From positions 1 through 53,308 of the forward strand of contig JAKDIS010000002.1 in the NCBI GenBank assembly GCA_030450335.1: a stretch of 53,308 nucleotides of DNA. Direction: 5' to 3'. Of this stretch, positions 15,217 to 24,083 are shown in pieces. Every line of letters starts with the position of its first letter. The stretch's first letter is position 1. The translations under genes were made by a program, and so were the position numbers. A model generated the notes under the pieces. The model worked only from the letters and a program-made list of their open reading frames with translations. It was not told where the DNA came from and searched no databases. The stretch comes from Corynebacterium sp. GTDB taxonomy: Bacteria > Actinomycetota > Actinomycetes > Mycobacteriales > Mycobacteriaceae.

Positions 15217-16850
15217 GCGCGCAACGCGCCGTCGTCGTCGGCGCCGGGGTCGCAGGTCTGGCCACCGCCGGGCTGCTGGCACGTCAGGGCTACCAGGTCA
15301 CCGTGCTGGAACGCGGAGACACCGTCGGCGGGCGCGCCGGCTCGCTCAGCGTCGACGAGGCGCCGGGGTTCCGGTGGGACACCGGCCCGAGCTGGTACCT
15401 CATGCCGGAGGCCTTCGACCGGTTCTTCCACCTGATGGGCACCTCCACCGACGAGCAGCTCGACCTCACCGACCTCACCCCCGGCTACCGCCTGCTTCCG
15501 GAGGGCCTGGACCCGGTCGACGTACCGGTGGGGGAGGACGCCGTGGCAGCGCTCTTCGAGTCACTGGAGCCCGGTGCCGGTGAGACGGTGCGCGACTACC
15601 TGCACGAGGCGGGGGACACCTACCGCATCGCCGTGGAGCGTTTCCTCTACACCGACTTCTCCTCCCCGGCCCCGTTCCTCGCACCGGGTGTGCTGCGCCG
15701 GGCGGGGCGTCTGGCACGGTTGCTGACCGGCACGCTGGAGTCGCTGGTGGACGGACGTTTCGCCGACCGCAGGCTGCGCCAGATCCTGTCGTACCCGGCG
15801 GTGTTCCTGTCCTCACGTCCGTCACAGACCCCGGCGCTGTACCAGTTGATGAGCTACACCGACCTGGTGCAGGGTGTGAGGTACCCGGTCGGCGGGTTCA
15901 CCAGCGTGGTCGGGGCGCTGCACCGGCTGGCCGTGGAACACGGCGCGCAGGTCCGCACAGGCGTGGACGTGACGGCGATCGTCACCGACACCGACCGGGC
16001 GAACCCGCTGCGTACGGTGCCCGGGCTCGGACGCCTCGGCGCGGCGGTGTCCTCGGCGCGGGCGCGTGGTGTCACGGTCGCCGGCGGGGAGTTCATCCCC
16101 GCCGACGTGGTCGTCAGCGCCGCCGACCTGCACCACACCGAGAACGTCCTGCTGCCGCCGGGGTTGCGCACCTACCCGGAGCCGCGGTGGCGGCGGGCGG
16201 ACCCGGGGGTCGGTGCGGTGGTGGTGATGCTCGGGGTGCGCGGGGCGCTGCCGGAGCTGGCGCACCACACGCTGATCTTCAGCGAGGACTGGACGCCGGA
16301 CTTCGCCGCCGTCTTCGACGGGGCTGGTACCGGCAAACCCGACTTCTCGCGCTCGGTGTACGTCTCACGTCCCTCGGCGACGGACCCGGACGTGGCGCCG
16401 GAGGGCCACGAGAACCTGTTCATCCTGGTCCCGGTGGCCTGCGACCCGACGATGGACGCCGCCACCGTGGAGGCGGTCGCCGATGCGACGGTGCGTCTCG
16501 TCGCCGAGCGCGCCGGCGTCCCGGACCTCGCCGAGCGGGTGGTGGTGCGCCGGACGTTGGGGCCGGCGGACTTCGCCACGCGCTACAACTCCTGGCGCGG
16601 CTGGGCGTTGGGTCTGGCGCACACGCTGGCGCAGTCGGCGTTCATGCGCGGCACGAACCGGTCACGGGCGGTGGGGAACCTGTACTACGCCGGCTCCACC
16701 ACGACACCCGGGGTGGGGGTTCCGATGTGCCTGATCAGCGCGGAGAACGCCGTGCGGCGTCTCACGCGGGACTCGAAGGCGAAACCCCGCCCAACTAGAA
16801 GCGGTGCAGCATCACGTGGCACCGGCCGCTGGGGTCGAGACCACCGTTGA
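15213..16850 (+). CDS. crtI: Phytoene desaturase
   Basis: A 545-residue FAD-dependent carotene desaturase that introduces double bases into phytoene, giving lycopene-type products. The N-terminal dinucleotide motif is VVVGAGVAGLATAGLLARQG followed by an acidic residue (VLE). DTGPSWYLMPEAFDRFF is the conserved substrate-side segment. GSTTTPGVGVPMCLISAE near the C-terminus is the carotenoid-desaturase signature. The start is GTG at 15213 overlapping the crtB stop. The last 56 bases overlap the convergent acetyltransferase gene; the Arg/Gly-rich tail after the signature is unlikely to be functional. Together with crtB it is a minimal carotenoid pair. Confidence 0.92.
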   Translation: MSAQRAVVVGAGVAGLATAGLLARQGYQVTVLERGDTVGGRAGSLSVDEAPGFRWDTGPSWYLMPEAFDRFFHLMGTSTDEQLDLTDLTPGYRLLPEGLDPVDVPVGEDAVAALFESLEPGAGETVRDYLHEAGDTYRIAVERFLYTDFSSPAPFLAPGVLRRAGRLARLLTGTLESLVDGRFADRRLRQILSYPAVFLSSRPSQTPALYQLMSYTDLVQGVRYPVGGFTSVVGALHRLAVEHGAQVRTGVDVTAIVTDTDRANPLRTVPGLGRLGAAVSSARARGVTVAGGEFIPADVVVSAADLHHTENVLLPPGLRTYPEPRWRRADPGVGAVVVMLGVRGALPELAHHTLIFSEDWTPDFAAVFDGAGTGKPDFSRSVYVSRPSATDPDVAPEGHENLFILVPVACDPTMDAATVEAVADATVRLVAERAGVPDLAERVVVRRTLGPADFATRYNSWRGWALGLAHTLAQSAFMRGTNRSRAVGNLYYAGSTTTPGVGVPMCLISAENAVRRLTRDSKAKPRPTRSGAASRGTGRWGRDHR

Positions 16851-17316
16851 CCTCGCTGTCCACGTAGCCGAGCTTGGCGTACACGTGGCGCGCGCGGTCG
16901 TTGCCGAGGTCCACGGCCAGGGAGACGCCGGGGTAGCCGGCCTGACGCGCGACGCGCAGCAGCTCGGCCATCAGTGCGGTACCGCGACCGTGACCGGAGT
17001 ACTCCGGGCGCACCGCGATGGCGACCTCGGGGAACTCGTCGGCCACGTAGCCGGCACCCGGGTCGTCGGCGGTGAAGGTGCGCAACCACGCGCCGCCCAC
17101 CGGCGTCCCCGCGTCTGGACCGGTGTCCGTCTCGAGAATCACCCCGCCCTGTTCCGGGGTCCAGCCGTCGACGTAGGCCTCGATCTCAGCCTCGATGCCG
17201 TCGCTGACGGGCTGGCTCTCGTCACCCCACTGGTCGGTGAGGATGTAGAGGGCCCGCAGGAACTCCCGGTCGGCCTCGACGGCCGGACGGTAGCGCAGAG
17301 CAGTGGTGTCGTTCAT
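16795..17316 (-). CDS. GNAT family acetyltransferase
   Basis: A 173-residue GCN5-related N-acetyltransferase. The acetyl-CoA binding region is VRPEYSGHGRGTALMAELL (R-x-x-G-x-G/A, about residues 105-123), followed by VSLAVDLGNDRARHVYAKLGY, the classic beta5-alpha4 segment. Substrate is unknown; the Trp/Asp-rich N-terminal half is not diagnostic. The ATG at 17316 shares one base with the TGA of the L,D-transpeptidase gene, so the two are in one operon with coupled translation. The 3' end overlaps the convergent crtI by 56 bases. Confidence 0.82.
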   Translation of the reverse strand: MNDTTALRYRPAVEADREFLRALYILTDQWGDESQPVSDGIEAEIEAYVDGWTPEQGGVILETDTGPDAGTPVGGAWLRTFTADDPGAGYVADEFPEVAIAVRPEYSGHGRGTALMAELLRVARQAGYPGVSLAVDLGNDRARHVYAKLGYVDSEVNGGLDPSGRCHVMLHRF

Positions 17317-18113
17317 CAGTAGATGAAGACCTCGTCGCCCGGGTTCAGGGCGTCGAAGTAGGTGATCGCGTCCTGGGTGTTCAGACGCACGCAGCCGGCG
17401 GACAGGGCGTCCAGCGTGCCCTGGTGGAAGGCGTGGCCGTTGTTGGTGAAGTACACGGCGTAGGGCATCGGCGCGTTGTTGAACTCACGGCTGATCTCGT
17501 CCTTCACCTTGTACTGCACGGTGAAGTTGCCGCGCGGGGTGTCCTGCCCGGCCATGCCGGGGGACATGCTGACCGGCCCGTAGGACGTGTCGCCGTCCCG
17601 CTGCAGCCAGGTGCGCTTGCCGTCGATGTCCACGCACACGCGGGCGGACGCCGGGCAGGGCGTGTTGTCGGTGCTGGCGGCACGCTGCTCGGCGGCGGCG
17701 CGGGCCTCGCGCTCGGCGGCGGCGGCAGCGGCGGCGCGGTCCGCGGCGTCCTGCTCGTCCTGACGGTCCTGGACCGCACCCGGGGCGACGAGGTCGGCCA
17801 GGTCACGCACGCCCTGCTCGTAGGCGTCGCGGAACTGCTCGGGGACCTTGCCGGCCTGCAGCAGGGCGGCGTCGTGCGCGTCGAGGACGCCGTCGCGGAC
17901 CATGTCGTTGATCTCGTCCGGCCCGGGCAGCTCGATGTCACCGACCGACGGCAGGTTGGCGGCGCTCGGCGCGGCGACGGCGGGGGCGATGCCCGCGCCG
18001 CCGATGCCGATCGCGGCGACGGTGGCGACGCCCAGGGCGGCCACGCGACGACGGAAGGTCCGGGCGGTGCCCGTGGGGCGGGTGTGGTGTGCTGGCTCTC
18101 TCCGAATGTTCAC
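17316..18113 (-). CDS. L,D-transpeptidase (YkuD domain)
   Basis: A 265-residue secreted enzyme expected to make 3-3 crosslinks in peptidoglycan or attach proteins to it. A basic N-terminus and a hydrophobic helix end in AVAAP, a good signal-peptidase site. A helical, Ala/Glu-rich segment (about 60-140) follows. The YkuD domain has HAFHQGTLDALSAGCVRLN, in which Cys241 is the nucleophile of the SxGCxR motif. The start is taken as GTG at 18113 because TAGGAT lies 7 bases upstream (leaderless pattern); TTG at 18137 would add 8 residues. It is followed directly by a GNAT gene. Confidence 0.88.
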   Translation of the reverse strand: MNIRREPAHHTRPTGTARTFRRRVAALGVATVAAIGIGGAGIAPAVAAPSAANLPSVGDIELPGPDEINDMVRDGVLDAHDAALLQAGKVPEQFRDAYEQGVRDLADLVAPGAVQDRQDEQDAADRAAAAAAAEREARAAAEQRAASTDNTPCPASARVCVDIDGKRTWLQRDGDTSYGPVSMSPGMAGQDTPRGNFTVQYKVKDEISREFNNAPMPYAVYFTNNGHAFHQGTLDALSAGCVRLNTQDAITYFDALNPGDEVFIY

Positions 18114-18286
18114 GGGCGCTATCCTATCCCCTGGCAACGTAGGTGGGCCACTTTTGCCTGGGTGTGTGTTGGGGCGCGTGCCCGTCCGCGTTCACCGAAC
18201 GGTTACGGGAGTCGCTAGGGAAGTCACAGGTATTCTGGATGTGCCGAGCATGAAAAATCCGGGAAGCCGGTCCAGACTAGGGAGAT

Positions 18287-19069
18287 ATGAACGTGCCTGT
18301 GTCGAACAATTCCAGCAACACCAGCGGTGGCGCCCACAGTGCCCACAGCGCTCACGGTGCCCACAGCGCCCACAGTGCCCAGCCGGTGAAGGTCCTCGTC
18401 GTCGACGACGAGGCGAACATCGCCGACCTGATCAAGGCGAGGCTGGAGTTCCAGGACTTCGAGGTCCGCACCGCCGCCGACGGGGCCACCGCCCGCGAGA
18501 TCGCCAAGACCTTCCGTCCGGACGCCTTCATCCTCGACGTCATGATGCCGGGGATGGACGGCTTCACCCTGCTCAACAAGTTGCGCGAGGACGGCCACGA
18601 GGCCCCCGTGCTCTTCCTCACCGCCAAGGACGGGGTGGACGACCGCATCCACGGACTGACCATCGGTGCCGACGACTACGTCACCAAGCCCTTCGCCCTG
18701 GAGGAGGTCATCACCCGCCTGCGGGTCATCCTGCGCCGGGTGCAGCCCGCCGAGGAGGACGACCCCTCGCTGATCAGCTACGCCGACATCACCCTCAACG
18801 ACGACATGCACGAGGTCACCAAGGCGGGCAAGGTGGTCGACCTGTCGCCCACCGAGTTCAAGCTGCTGCGCTACCTGCTGGTGAACTCCGAGGTCGTGGT
18901 GCCGAAGTCGCGGATCCTCGACGCGGTGTGGGAGTACGACTTCGGCGGCGACGGCAACGTGGTGGAGTCCTACGTCTCCTACCTGCGCCGCAAGATCGAC
19001 ACGAAGGACCCCCGCCTGATCCACACCGTGCGCGGTGTGGGCTACGTGCTGCGGCTGCCGCGTAGCTGA
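18287..19069 (+). CDS. phoP: Response regulator, PhoP/OmpR type (PhoR of C. glutamicum)
   Basis: A 260-residue transcription regulator. The receiver domain (about 34-150) has the DDE acid cluster, phospho-acceptor Asp84 in ILDVMMPGMDGF, and Lys in DDYVTKPF. The winged-helix DNA-binding domain (about 165-256) includes DLSPTEFKLLRYL and NVVESYVSYLRRKID. The match in recall to mycobacterial PhoP is close. An N-terminal tail of about 33 residues carries five Ala-His-Ser/Gly repeats. The ATG at 18287 has GGGAG about 5 bases upstream. The stop shares a base with the ATG of the sensor kinase. In C. glutamicum the orthologous pair, called PhoRS, controls phosphate-starvation genes and also lies near purD. 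Confidence 0.83.
   Translation: MNVPVSNNSSNTSGGAHSAHSAHGAHSAHSAQPVKVLVVDDEANIADLIKARLEFQDFEVRTAADGATAREIAKTFRPDAFILDVMMPGMDGFTLLNKLREDGHEAPVLFLTAKDGVDDRIHGLTIGADDYVTKPFALEEVITRLRVILRRVQPAEEDDPSLISYADITLNDDMHEVTKAGKVVDLSPTEFKLLRYLLVNSEVVVPKSRILDAVWEYDFGGDGNVVESYVSYLRRKIDTKDPRLIHTVRGVGYVLRLPRS
18332..18376 (+). repeat. Five 9-base repeats encoding a His-rich tail
   Basis: The unit GCCCACAGT/C repeats five times with minor changes and gives Ala-His-Ser/Gly units. A sixth copy is degenerate (Ala-Gln-Pro). The result is five His residues spaced every third residue, just before the receiver domain of the PhoP-like regulator. Confidence 0.85.
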
Positions 19070-20667
19070 TGGCGGTGACGGACAGGATCGCCGGGCGTGC
19101 CCGGCGTGCGGGACGCACCTACCCCGGTGTCTTTCTGTCCCACTACCCCCTGAGGTTCTCCCTGGTCCTGGTGATCACGGTGCTCACCGCCCTGGGGCTG
19201 GCGGTGTCCGGCACGGTGGTGACCGGGATGATGCAGCGCTTCCTCACCGAGCGCGTCGACGAACAGCTGCAGGACAGCGCCGCGTGGGCGGCGAGCATCA
19301 CCGAGTCGCCGTGCCAGGAGACCTACCAGTCCCACGACCAGCTGGTGATGCAGCGCCCCCCGTCGAAGATGTACTGGGGGCTGCCGGGTGACGCCTGTCA
19401 GACCACCGGCCCGAACAGCGTCAACGACTCACTGCCGGACGTCTCGTCGATCACCGAGTCGACGCGTCCGGTGACGGTGCCGGCGGCGGACAACTCCGCC
19501 TCCCAGGCGCCGTGGCGCGCCGCGGCGGTGACGAACGAGGACGGCGGGGTGACCGTCTTCGCCCTGCCGATGGACGGCGAGTCGAAGATCATGGACGGGA
19601 TGACGACGATGCTGATCGTCATCAGCCTGCTGATCCTGGCATCCGTGACCGCCGCCAGCCTCTTCCTGGTCAGACGCGCCCTGCAGCCGCTCTACCAGGT
19701 GGAGCAGACCGCCGGACGCATCGCGCGCGGCCACCTCGACCAGCGTGTGCCCAACTGGTCGCCGAAGACCGAGGTCGGCCGGCTGTCGGTGGCGCTCAAC
19801 CGGATGCTCGCGCAGATCCAGGGGGCGTTCATCGCGGTGAACGACTCCGAACGCCAGGCCCGTGAGGCCGAGTCGTCGATGCGCCGGTTCATCGGGGACG
19901 CCTCCCACGAGCTGCGTACCCCGCTGACCAGCGTGCGCGGCTACGCCGACCTCTACCGCTCGGGTGCGACGAACGACCCGGACATGGTCATCGACCGTAT
20001 CTCCGCGGAGGCCGGTCGGATGAGCCTGCTGGTCGAGGACCTGCTGACGCTGGTGCGTATGGACGAGGGACGTCCCATGCGTGAGGACCCGGTGGACATG
20101 CTGGAGATCTGCCTGTTGGCCGCGGAGAACGCGCGCGTGGGATTCCCGGGACGCACCGTGAGCGTGCGCAACGAGGCACGCTCGGTGCCGGTGACGCTGG
20201 GCGACAGCGCCCGGCTGCACCAGGTCGTGGGCAACCTGGTGACCAACGCGATGCGCCACGCCGGGGACGACGCCTCGGTCGTGATGCGGCTGAGCCGTCC
20301 GGACGACGACCACCTGTCCGTGGAGGTCATCGACGACGGTGAGGGCATCGCCGCCGAGGACGTCCCGCACCTGTTCGAGCGTTTCTACCGTGCCGACGTG
20401 TCGCGTTCCCGCCAGTCCGGCGGATCGGGCCTGGGCCTGTCGATCGTGAAGCGTTTGATCGAGCGGCACAACGGCACGATCACCGTGGAGAGCGAGCTGG
20501 GCGAGGGGACGACGTTCCGTATCCTGCTGCCGGTGTGGCGCGACGACGGCGACGACGGTGAGGACGACGACGACCTTGAGGACCTTGAGGACGCCGAAGA
20601 CATCTCGGAGGAAGAACCGGACCAGGAGCCGGGCGGGGCTTCGGGCCGCGACACCTGGGGCGGCTGA
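19069..20667 (+). CDS. phoR: Sensor histidine kinase partner of the PhoP-like regulator
   Basis: A 532-residue membrane sensor. Two membrane segments, at about 26-52 and 180-205, bracket an extracytoplasmic sensing domain with two Cys residues (in SPCQET and DACQTT) that might pair. A HAMP linker follows (ALQPLYQVEQTAGRI onwards), then the dimerisation box FIGDASHELRTPLTS with His280, the N box HQVVGNLVTNAMRHA, and G boxes DDGEGI and GGSGLGLSIV. After the ATPase domain comes a 35-residue strongly acidic tail (Asp/Glu runs), longer than usual. It begins on the last base of the regulator stop codon. This is the mycobacterial naming; C. glutamicum calls the kinase PhoS. Confidence 0.85.
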   Translation: MAVTDRIAGRARRAGRTYPGVFLSHYPLRFSLVLVITVLTALGLAVSGTVVTGMMQRFLTERVDEQLQDSAAWAASITESPCQETYQSHDQLVMQRPPSKMYWGLPGDACQTTGPNSVNDSLPDVSSITESTRPVTVPAADNSASQAPWRAAAVTNEDGGVTVFALPMDGESKIMDGMTTMLIVISLLILASVTAASLFLVRRALQPLYQVEQTAGRIARGHLDQRVPNWSPKTEVGRLSVALNRMLAQIQGAFIAVNDSERQAREAESSMRRFIGDASHELRTPLTSVRGYADLYRSGATNDPDMVIDRISAEAGRMSLLVEDLLTLVRMDEGRPMREDPVDMLEICLLAAENARVGFPGRTVSVRNEARSVPVTLGDSARLHQVVGNLVTNAMRHAGDDASVVMRLSRPDDDHLSVEVIDDGEGIAAEDVPHLFERFYRADVSRSRQSGGSGLGLSIVKRLIERHNGTITVESELGEGTTFRILLPVWRDDGDDGEDDDDLEDLEDAEDISEEEPDQEPGGASGRDTWGG

Positions 20668-20678
20668 CACCGGTCGGC

Positions 20679-21509
20679 CTAAGCGCCGGGAGCCCCGGGT
20701 GGAGCGTCCAGTGCCTCGACGACGAGCGTGCCGACGATGCGGTGGTGGGGGATCACCGCGTGACTGACCCGGGCGTCCGGGAACCGGTCCTGCACGGTGA
20801 CGAACCGCAGCGGGCCGCGGTGGGCGTCCAACCCGGTCAGCGGGTCGTGTGAGCCCAGCGCGAGGGCCCGGTCGCGCGGGACGATCCGGTCGCCACGGGT
20901 GATGACCTGGGTGACCGGCACCGTGGAGCCCACGGTGTGCGCCAGCACCTCGCGCAGCACCGGGGAGCCGGCGAGCTGGTCGGCCAACGCCGGGGAGAAC
21001 GCCCGGTCCAGGCGGTGCAGGACGCGGTGCTCGGGCGGGCGGAACCACGGGCGCGCCACCCCGCGGAAGTCCGCCGCCAACCCCACGACGTGACGCACCG
21101 CGTCGGCGTCGAGCCTGCCGGAGGAGGCCAGCGCCAGCAGCCCGCCCTGGGAGTGCCCGACGAGGTCGACGGGACCGTGGGTCTCGACGATATGGGACAC
21201 CTGTGCGGTGACCTCCTCGAGGGAGTCGTGTAGACCGCCGGTCCCGCGGTGACCGTAGGACACCGACAGCACCGGGCGTCCCGACTCCCGGAGGGCCGGG
21301 ACGATGCGCTCGAAGTTCCCCCGGCTGCCGGCGGTGCCGTGCACGAGGACGACAGGACGCAGGGCGGTACTGCCGGTGCCGCCGGTGCCGGCGGTGCCGG
21401 CAGTGACGTCCGCGCCGGCCGGAGCGTCCGGAGTGTCCTTCCAGGGGTCGACCGCCTGCGGCAGGCGGTCGAGCAGGCGGCACAGCAGCGGGGGACGTGG
21501 TGCGGGCAT
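20679..21509 (-). CDS. Alpha/beta hydrolase (lipase-like)
   Basis: A 276-residue hydrolase. VVLVHGTAGSRGNFERI supplies the oxyanion-hole HG motif and VDLVGHSQGGLLALA the nucleophile elbow, with Ser120. A catalytic Asp is probable in VITRGDRIVPRD and His in VSHAVIPHHRIVG. No signal peptide is visible, only a short Pro/Arg-rich N-terminus and a low-complexity Ala-Gly-Thr stretch (about 33-50) made by near-identical 9-base repeats. It resembles actinobacterial triacylglycerol lipase-like or permease-neighbour hydrolases; natural substrate is unknown. It is convergent with the sensor kinase (11 bases apart). The ATG follows no clear ribosome binding site. Confidence 0.8.
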   Translation of the reverse strand: MPAPRPPLLCRLLDRLPQAVDPWKDTPDAPAGADVTAGTAGTGGTGSTALRPVVLVHGTAGSRGNFERIVPALRESGRPVLSVSYGHRGTGGLHDSLEEVTAQVSHIVETHGPVDLVGHSQGGLLALASSGRLDADAVRHVVGLAADFRGVARPWFRPPEHRVLHRLDRAFSPALADQLAGSPVLREVLAHTVGSTVPVTQVITRGDRIVPRDRALALGSHDPLTGLDAHRGPLRFVTVQDRFPDARVSHAVIPHHRIVGTLVVEALDAPPGAPGA

Positions 21510-21567
21510 CCCCCTACTCTGCCACCGGGACGGACGACATGGCGGACGGGGCGTGCGCCCCCGTCAG

Positions 21568-24078
21568 CTACCGCCGCCGGACCGGGGAGCGGTCCCGGGA
21601 TGTGACCGCGCCGATGATCGAGCCGGTGATCCAGGCCAGCAGCGGTCCGACCACCGCAGTCAGGCCAAGGGCCAGCCACTGGGAGGAGGTCAGGAAACCG
21701 GTGTAGAACTCGGAGTGGCCCAGCACCTCGCGCACCGACTGACTGACCCGGGGGAGGACACCGACGACGACTCCGAACACGGTGCCGGGCAGGGCGATGA
21801 ACAGGGCCTGTGTGGCGGAGAACCTGCGCAGCAGTCCCGGGCCGGCGCCGATCGCCGTGATGGTCGACATGTCACGCCGTGACTCCGTCGCCGCCAGCAT
21901 CACCACCAGCAGCACCGTGCCCAGGGTGAGCAACCAGCTCAAGGCGACGGGAATGGTGACCCACATCGCCTGTTCTCCGTCTACTGCAGGCGTGTCAACG
22001 GTGACGTTGGGGAAGTTCGTCGGCCAGACTCCCATGGTCGTGCCGGCGGCCGCGAGGAGGGACGGCCGGGAATCGAGGAGGAAGACCTCGCCCTGGTACC
22101 GCTGTTCGAGGCTCAATGACTCGGCGGTGTCCGGGCTCAGCGCCACCTGGTCGGCTCCGGTGCCACCCGTGAGACCGGGGATGACGACAGCCGGAATCCG
22201 CAGCGTGTCATCCGGGGGTCCAGGGTCCTCGTCGGAGTAGCCGGGTGTGTAGCCGTAGTACGGGTCGTACTCGCGCAGGTCGAGGGGGAGCTCATCTCCC
22301 TCGAGAAGCTCCGGGTTCGAGACCACGGCCTTACCCTCGGCGAGGGCGTCGACCGCGGCGCTGACGTCATGGTCCTCGACGCCGGAGAAGGTGGAGTACA
22401 GGTTCCCGTCGGTGGCCCGGATGTCCGCCCAGTCGTAGAGCGGGTAGAAGCCGCCCGATTTTCTCCTGTCGTCGAAGCTCAGACTCACGCTGAAGGTGCG
22501 GCCGTCGACGGTACGGGACCCGATGTCCGCGAGCGGGTGGTGGGACAGCGCGCCCAGGCGTTCCCCGGCCTGGTCGATCTCGGTGGTGTAGAGCGACTCG
22601 TTTCCGCCCTGGTACGTCGACATCACCGCCACGTTGTCGCGGTAGTGCGTCTGGACCTGCGTGTTGTAGGACAACGTGAGCGCGGTGGCGGCGAGGAACG
22701 TCGTGCCCGCGATGGCGGCGATGGCCGGCACCGTCCGGTGGTTGTTGCGCAGACTGTCGCGCACCGCCAGCCGACCTGCGGTGGGCAGGATGTTCCCGAG
22801 CCGGGACAGCAACCACACGCTCAAACCACTGCTGAGCACGACACCGATGCCCGCGACTGCGATACCGAGCGGGACGAGGTTGTCGGAGGCTGCGATCAGG
22901 AACACTCCAGGGATCAGGAACAGCGGGCCGATGAGCATCCGCAGCCGGAAGCCTGACATGCGCTGGCTCCCACCGTCGGCCAGGGCCTGCACGGGGTCCT
23001 CCTTCCCCGCGCGGATGGCGGGAACCAGTGCCGACGTCACCCCGCAGACCAGGGCGACGACCGCGGTGAGCGCGGCAGCGACCCAGGACCAGTAGAACCC
23101 TCCCGTGCCGTAGAGGGATATCAGTGCGGCGCCGACTCCCACGGACATGGCGAGGCCCAGGACCGTGCCGATCAGCCCGACGATGATGCCCTGGGCCAGC
23201 ATCGTCAGCCGTAGGTCGCGGGGAGAGGCACCGGTGGCGCTCAACAGGCCCATCGCGCGGCGTTGACGTCGCGCGGAGACGGCGAACACGGGGGTGACCA
23301 CCGCAGAGACCAGCAGGATCCCGAGAGCGAGGAATCCGAGGAACGTCGCTGCCGTGGCGCCGTCGAGGTAACTCGATCCGTGGCTCGCCTGGTTGTCGAC
23401 GCTCGGCAGGGAGGGGAGCTCCGCGGCGGAGGACATGACCGCGTCCTCGATCTCGTCGGCGCGCTCAGAGTCGTGCGGCATGTACCAGGTCACGTTCATC
23501 GCGGACCGGTTGACCGGGACGTCGTCGGCGTTGACGACGGACCCCTGGTGGTCGGCACCGAGGACGACCGTCAGCTCGGCGCCGTCCACGGTGACGGTGT
23601 CACCGTCCTCGGCGTCCAGCAGGAAGGCGGCCTGATTGTTGAGGTGTACGGTGCCGGAATCGACCTCGGGGCCGGTGCCGTCCGCAGAGGGGAGCACGGT
23701 GACGGCCGTGAGGTCGACCGTCCTGTCCCCCTTGCTGAACTCGGAGTCCTGGAAGATTCCGGCGGACAGTGAGTCCGTGAGGTCGCCGATGGCGCCGCGG
23801 AGCTCCCCGCCCTGGGCGTCCACGGTCTCCATGGTCGTGTCCTGCGCCTCCTCCCTCTCGAACTGCAGTGAACTGGCGCTGCTGATCGGGGAGTTCTGGT
23901 AATCACGGTCGTAGCCGAGCGCCATCGAGGCGAACCCGACGATCAGGGACACCGGAAGGGCGAACAGCAGGACGGCGACGACGGTGCGCACCTTGTGGGA
24001 GGCGAGGTCGCGCCGGGCGAGGCGGAAGGCCACGCCGGCCCGGGCGGTGGGGGAGGATCTGGTGGTGGAGTTGTTCAT
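21568..24078 (-). CDS. ABC transporter permease, FtsX/MacB type
   Basis: An 836-residue permease with two FtsX-like modules. The N-terminal segment (RLARRDLASHKVRTVVAVLLFALP) is the usual first helix. A large extracytoplasmic domain (about 50-250) precedes three helices; a central helical block and NRTVPAIAAIAGTTFLAA-like segment open the second module, which has its own outer domain (about 480-690) and three C-terminal helices. The ATG at 24078, with GGAG 8 bases upstream, is chosen over GTG at 24087. The gene follows the ATPase gene closely. Such pairs move peptides, antibiotics or lipids across the envelope, or act mechanically on periplasmic partners; PadR control nearby suggests induction by a small molecule. 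Confidence 0.87.
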   Translation of the reverse strand: MNNSTTRSSPTARAGVAFRLARRDLASHKVRTVVAVLLFALPVSLIVGFASMALGYDRDYQNSPISSASSLQFEREEAQDTTMETVDAQGGELRGAIGDLTDSLSAGIFQDSEFSKGDRTVDLTAVTVLPSADGTGPEVDSGTVHLNNQAAFLLDAEDGDTVTVDGAELTVVLGADHQGSVVNADDVPVNRSAMNVTWYMPHDSERADEIEDAVMSSAAELPSLPSVDNQASHGSSYLDGATAATFLGFLALGILLVSAVVTPVFAVSARRQRRAMGLLSATGASPRDLRLTMLAQGIIVGLIGTVLGLAMSVGVGAALISLYGTGGFYWSWVAAALTAVVALVCGVTSALVPAIRAGKEDPVQALADGGSQRMSGFRLRMLIGPLFLIPGVFLIAASDNLVPLGIAVAGIGVVLSSGLSVWLLSRLGNILPTAGRLAVRDSLRNNHRTVPAIAAIAGTTFLAATALTLSYNTQVQTHYRDNVAVMSTYQGGNESLYTTEIDQAGERLGALSHHPLADIGSRTVDGRTFSVSLSFDDRRKSGGFYPLYDWADIRATDGNLYSTFSGVEDHDVSAAVDALAEGKAVVSNPELLEGDELPLDLREYDPYYGYTPGYSDEDPGPPDDTLRIPAVVIPGLTGGTGADQVALSPDTAESLSLEQRYQGEVFLLDSRPSLLAAAGTTMGVWPTNFPNVTVDTPAVDGEQAMWVTIPVALSWLLTLGTVLLVVMLAATESRRDMSTITAIGAGPGLLRRFSATQALFIALPGTVFGVVVGVLPRVSQSVREVLGHSEFYTGFLTSSQWLALGLTAVVGPLLAWITGSIIGAVTSRDRSPVRRR

Positions 24079-24083
24079 GGCAA

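Noticed and set aside
21370..21408. Tandem GC-rich 9-mers in the hydrolase gene as a CRISPR-like array
   Set aside because: The units are adjacent, in frame and code Ala-Gly-Thr steps; there are no spacers and no cas genes.
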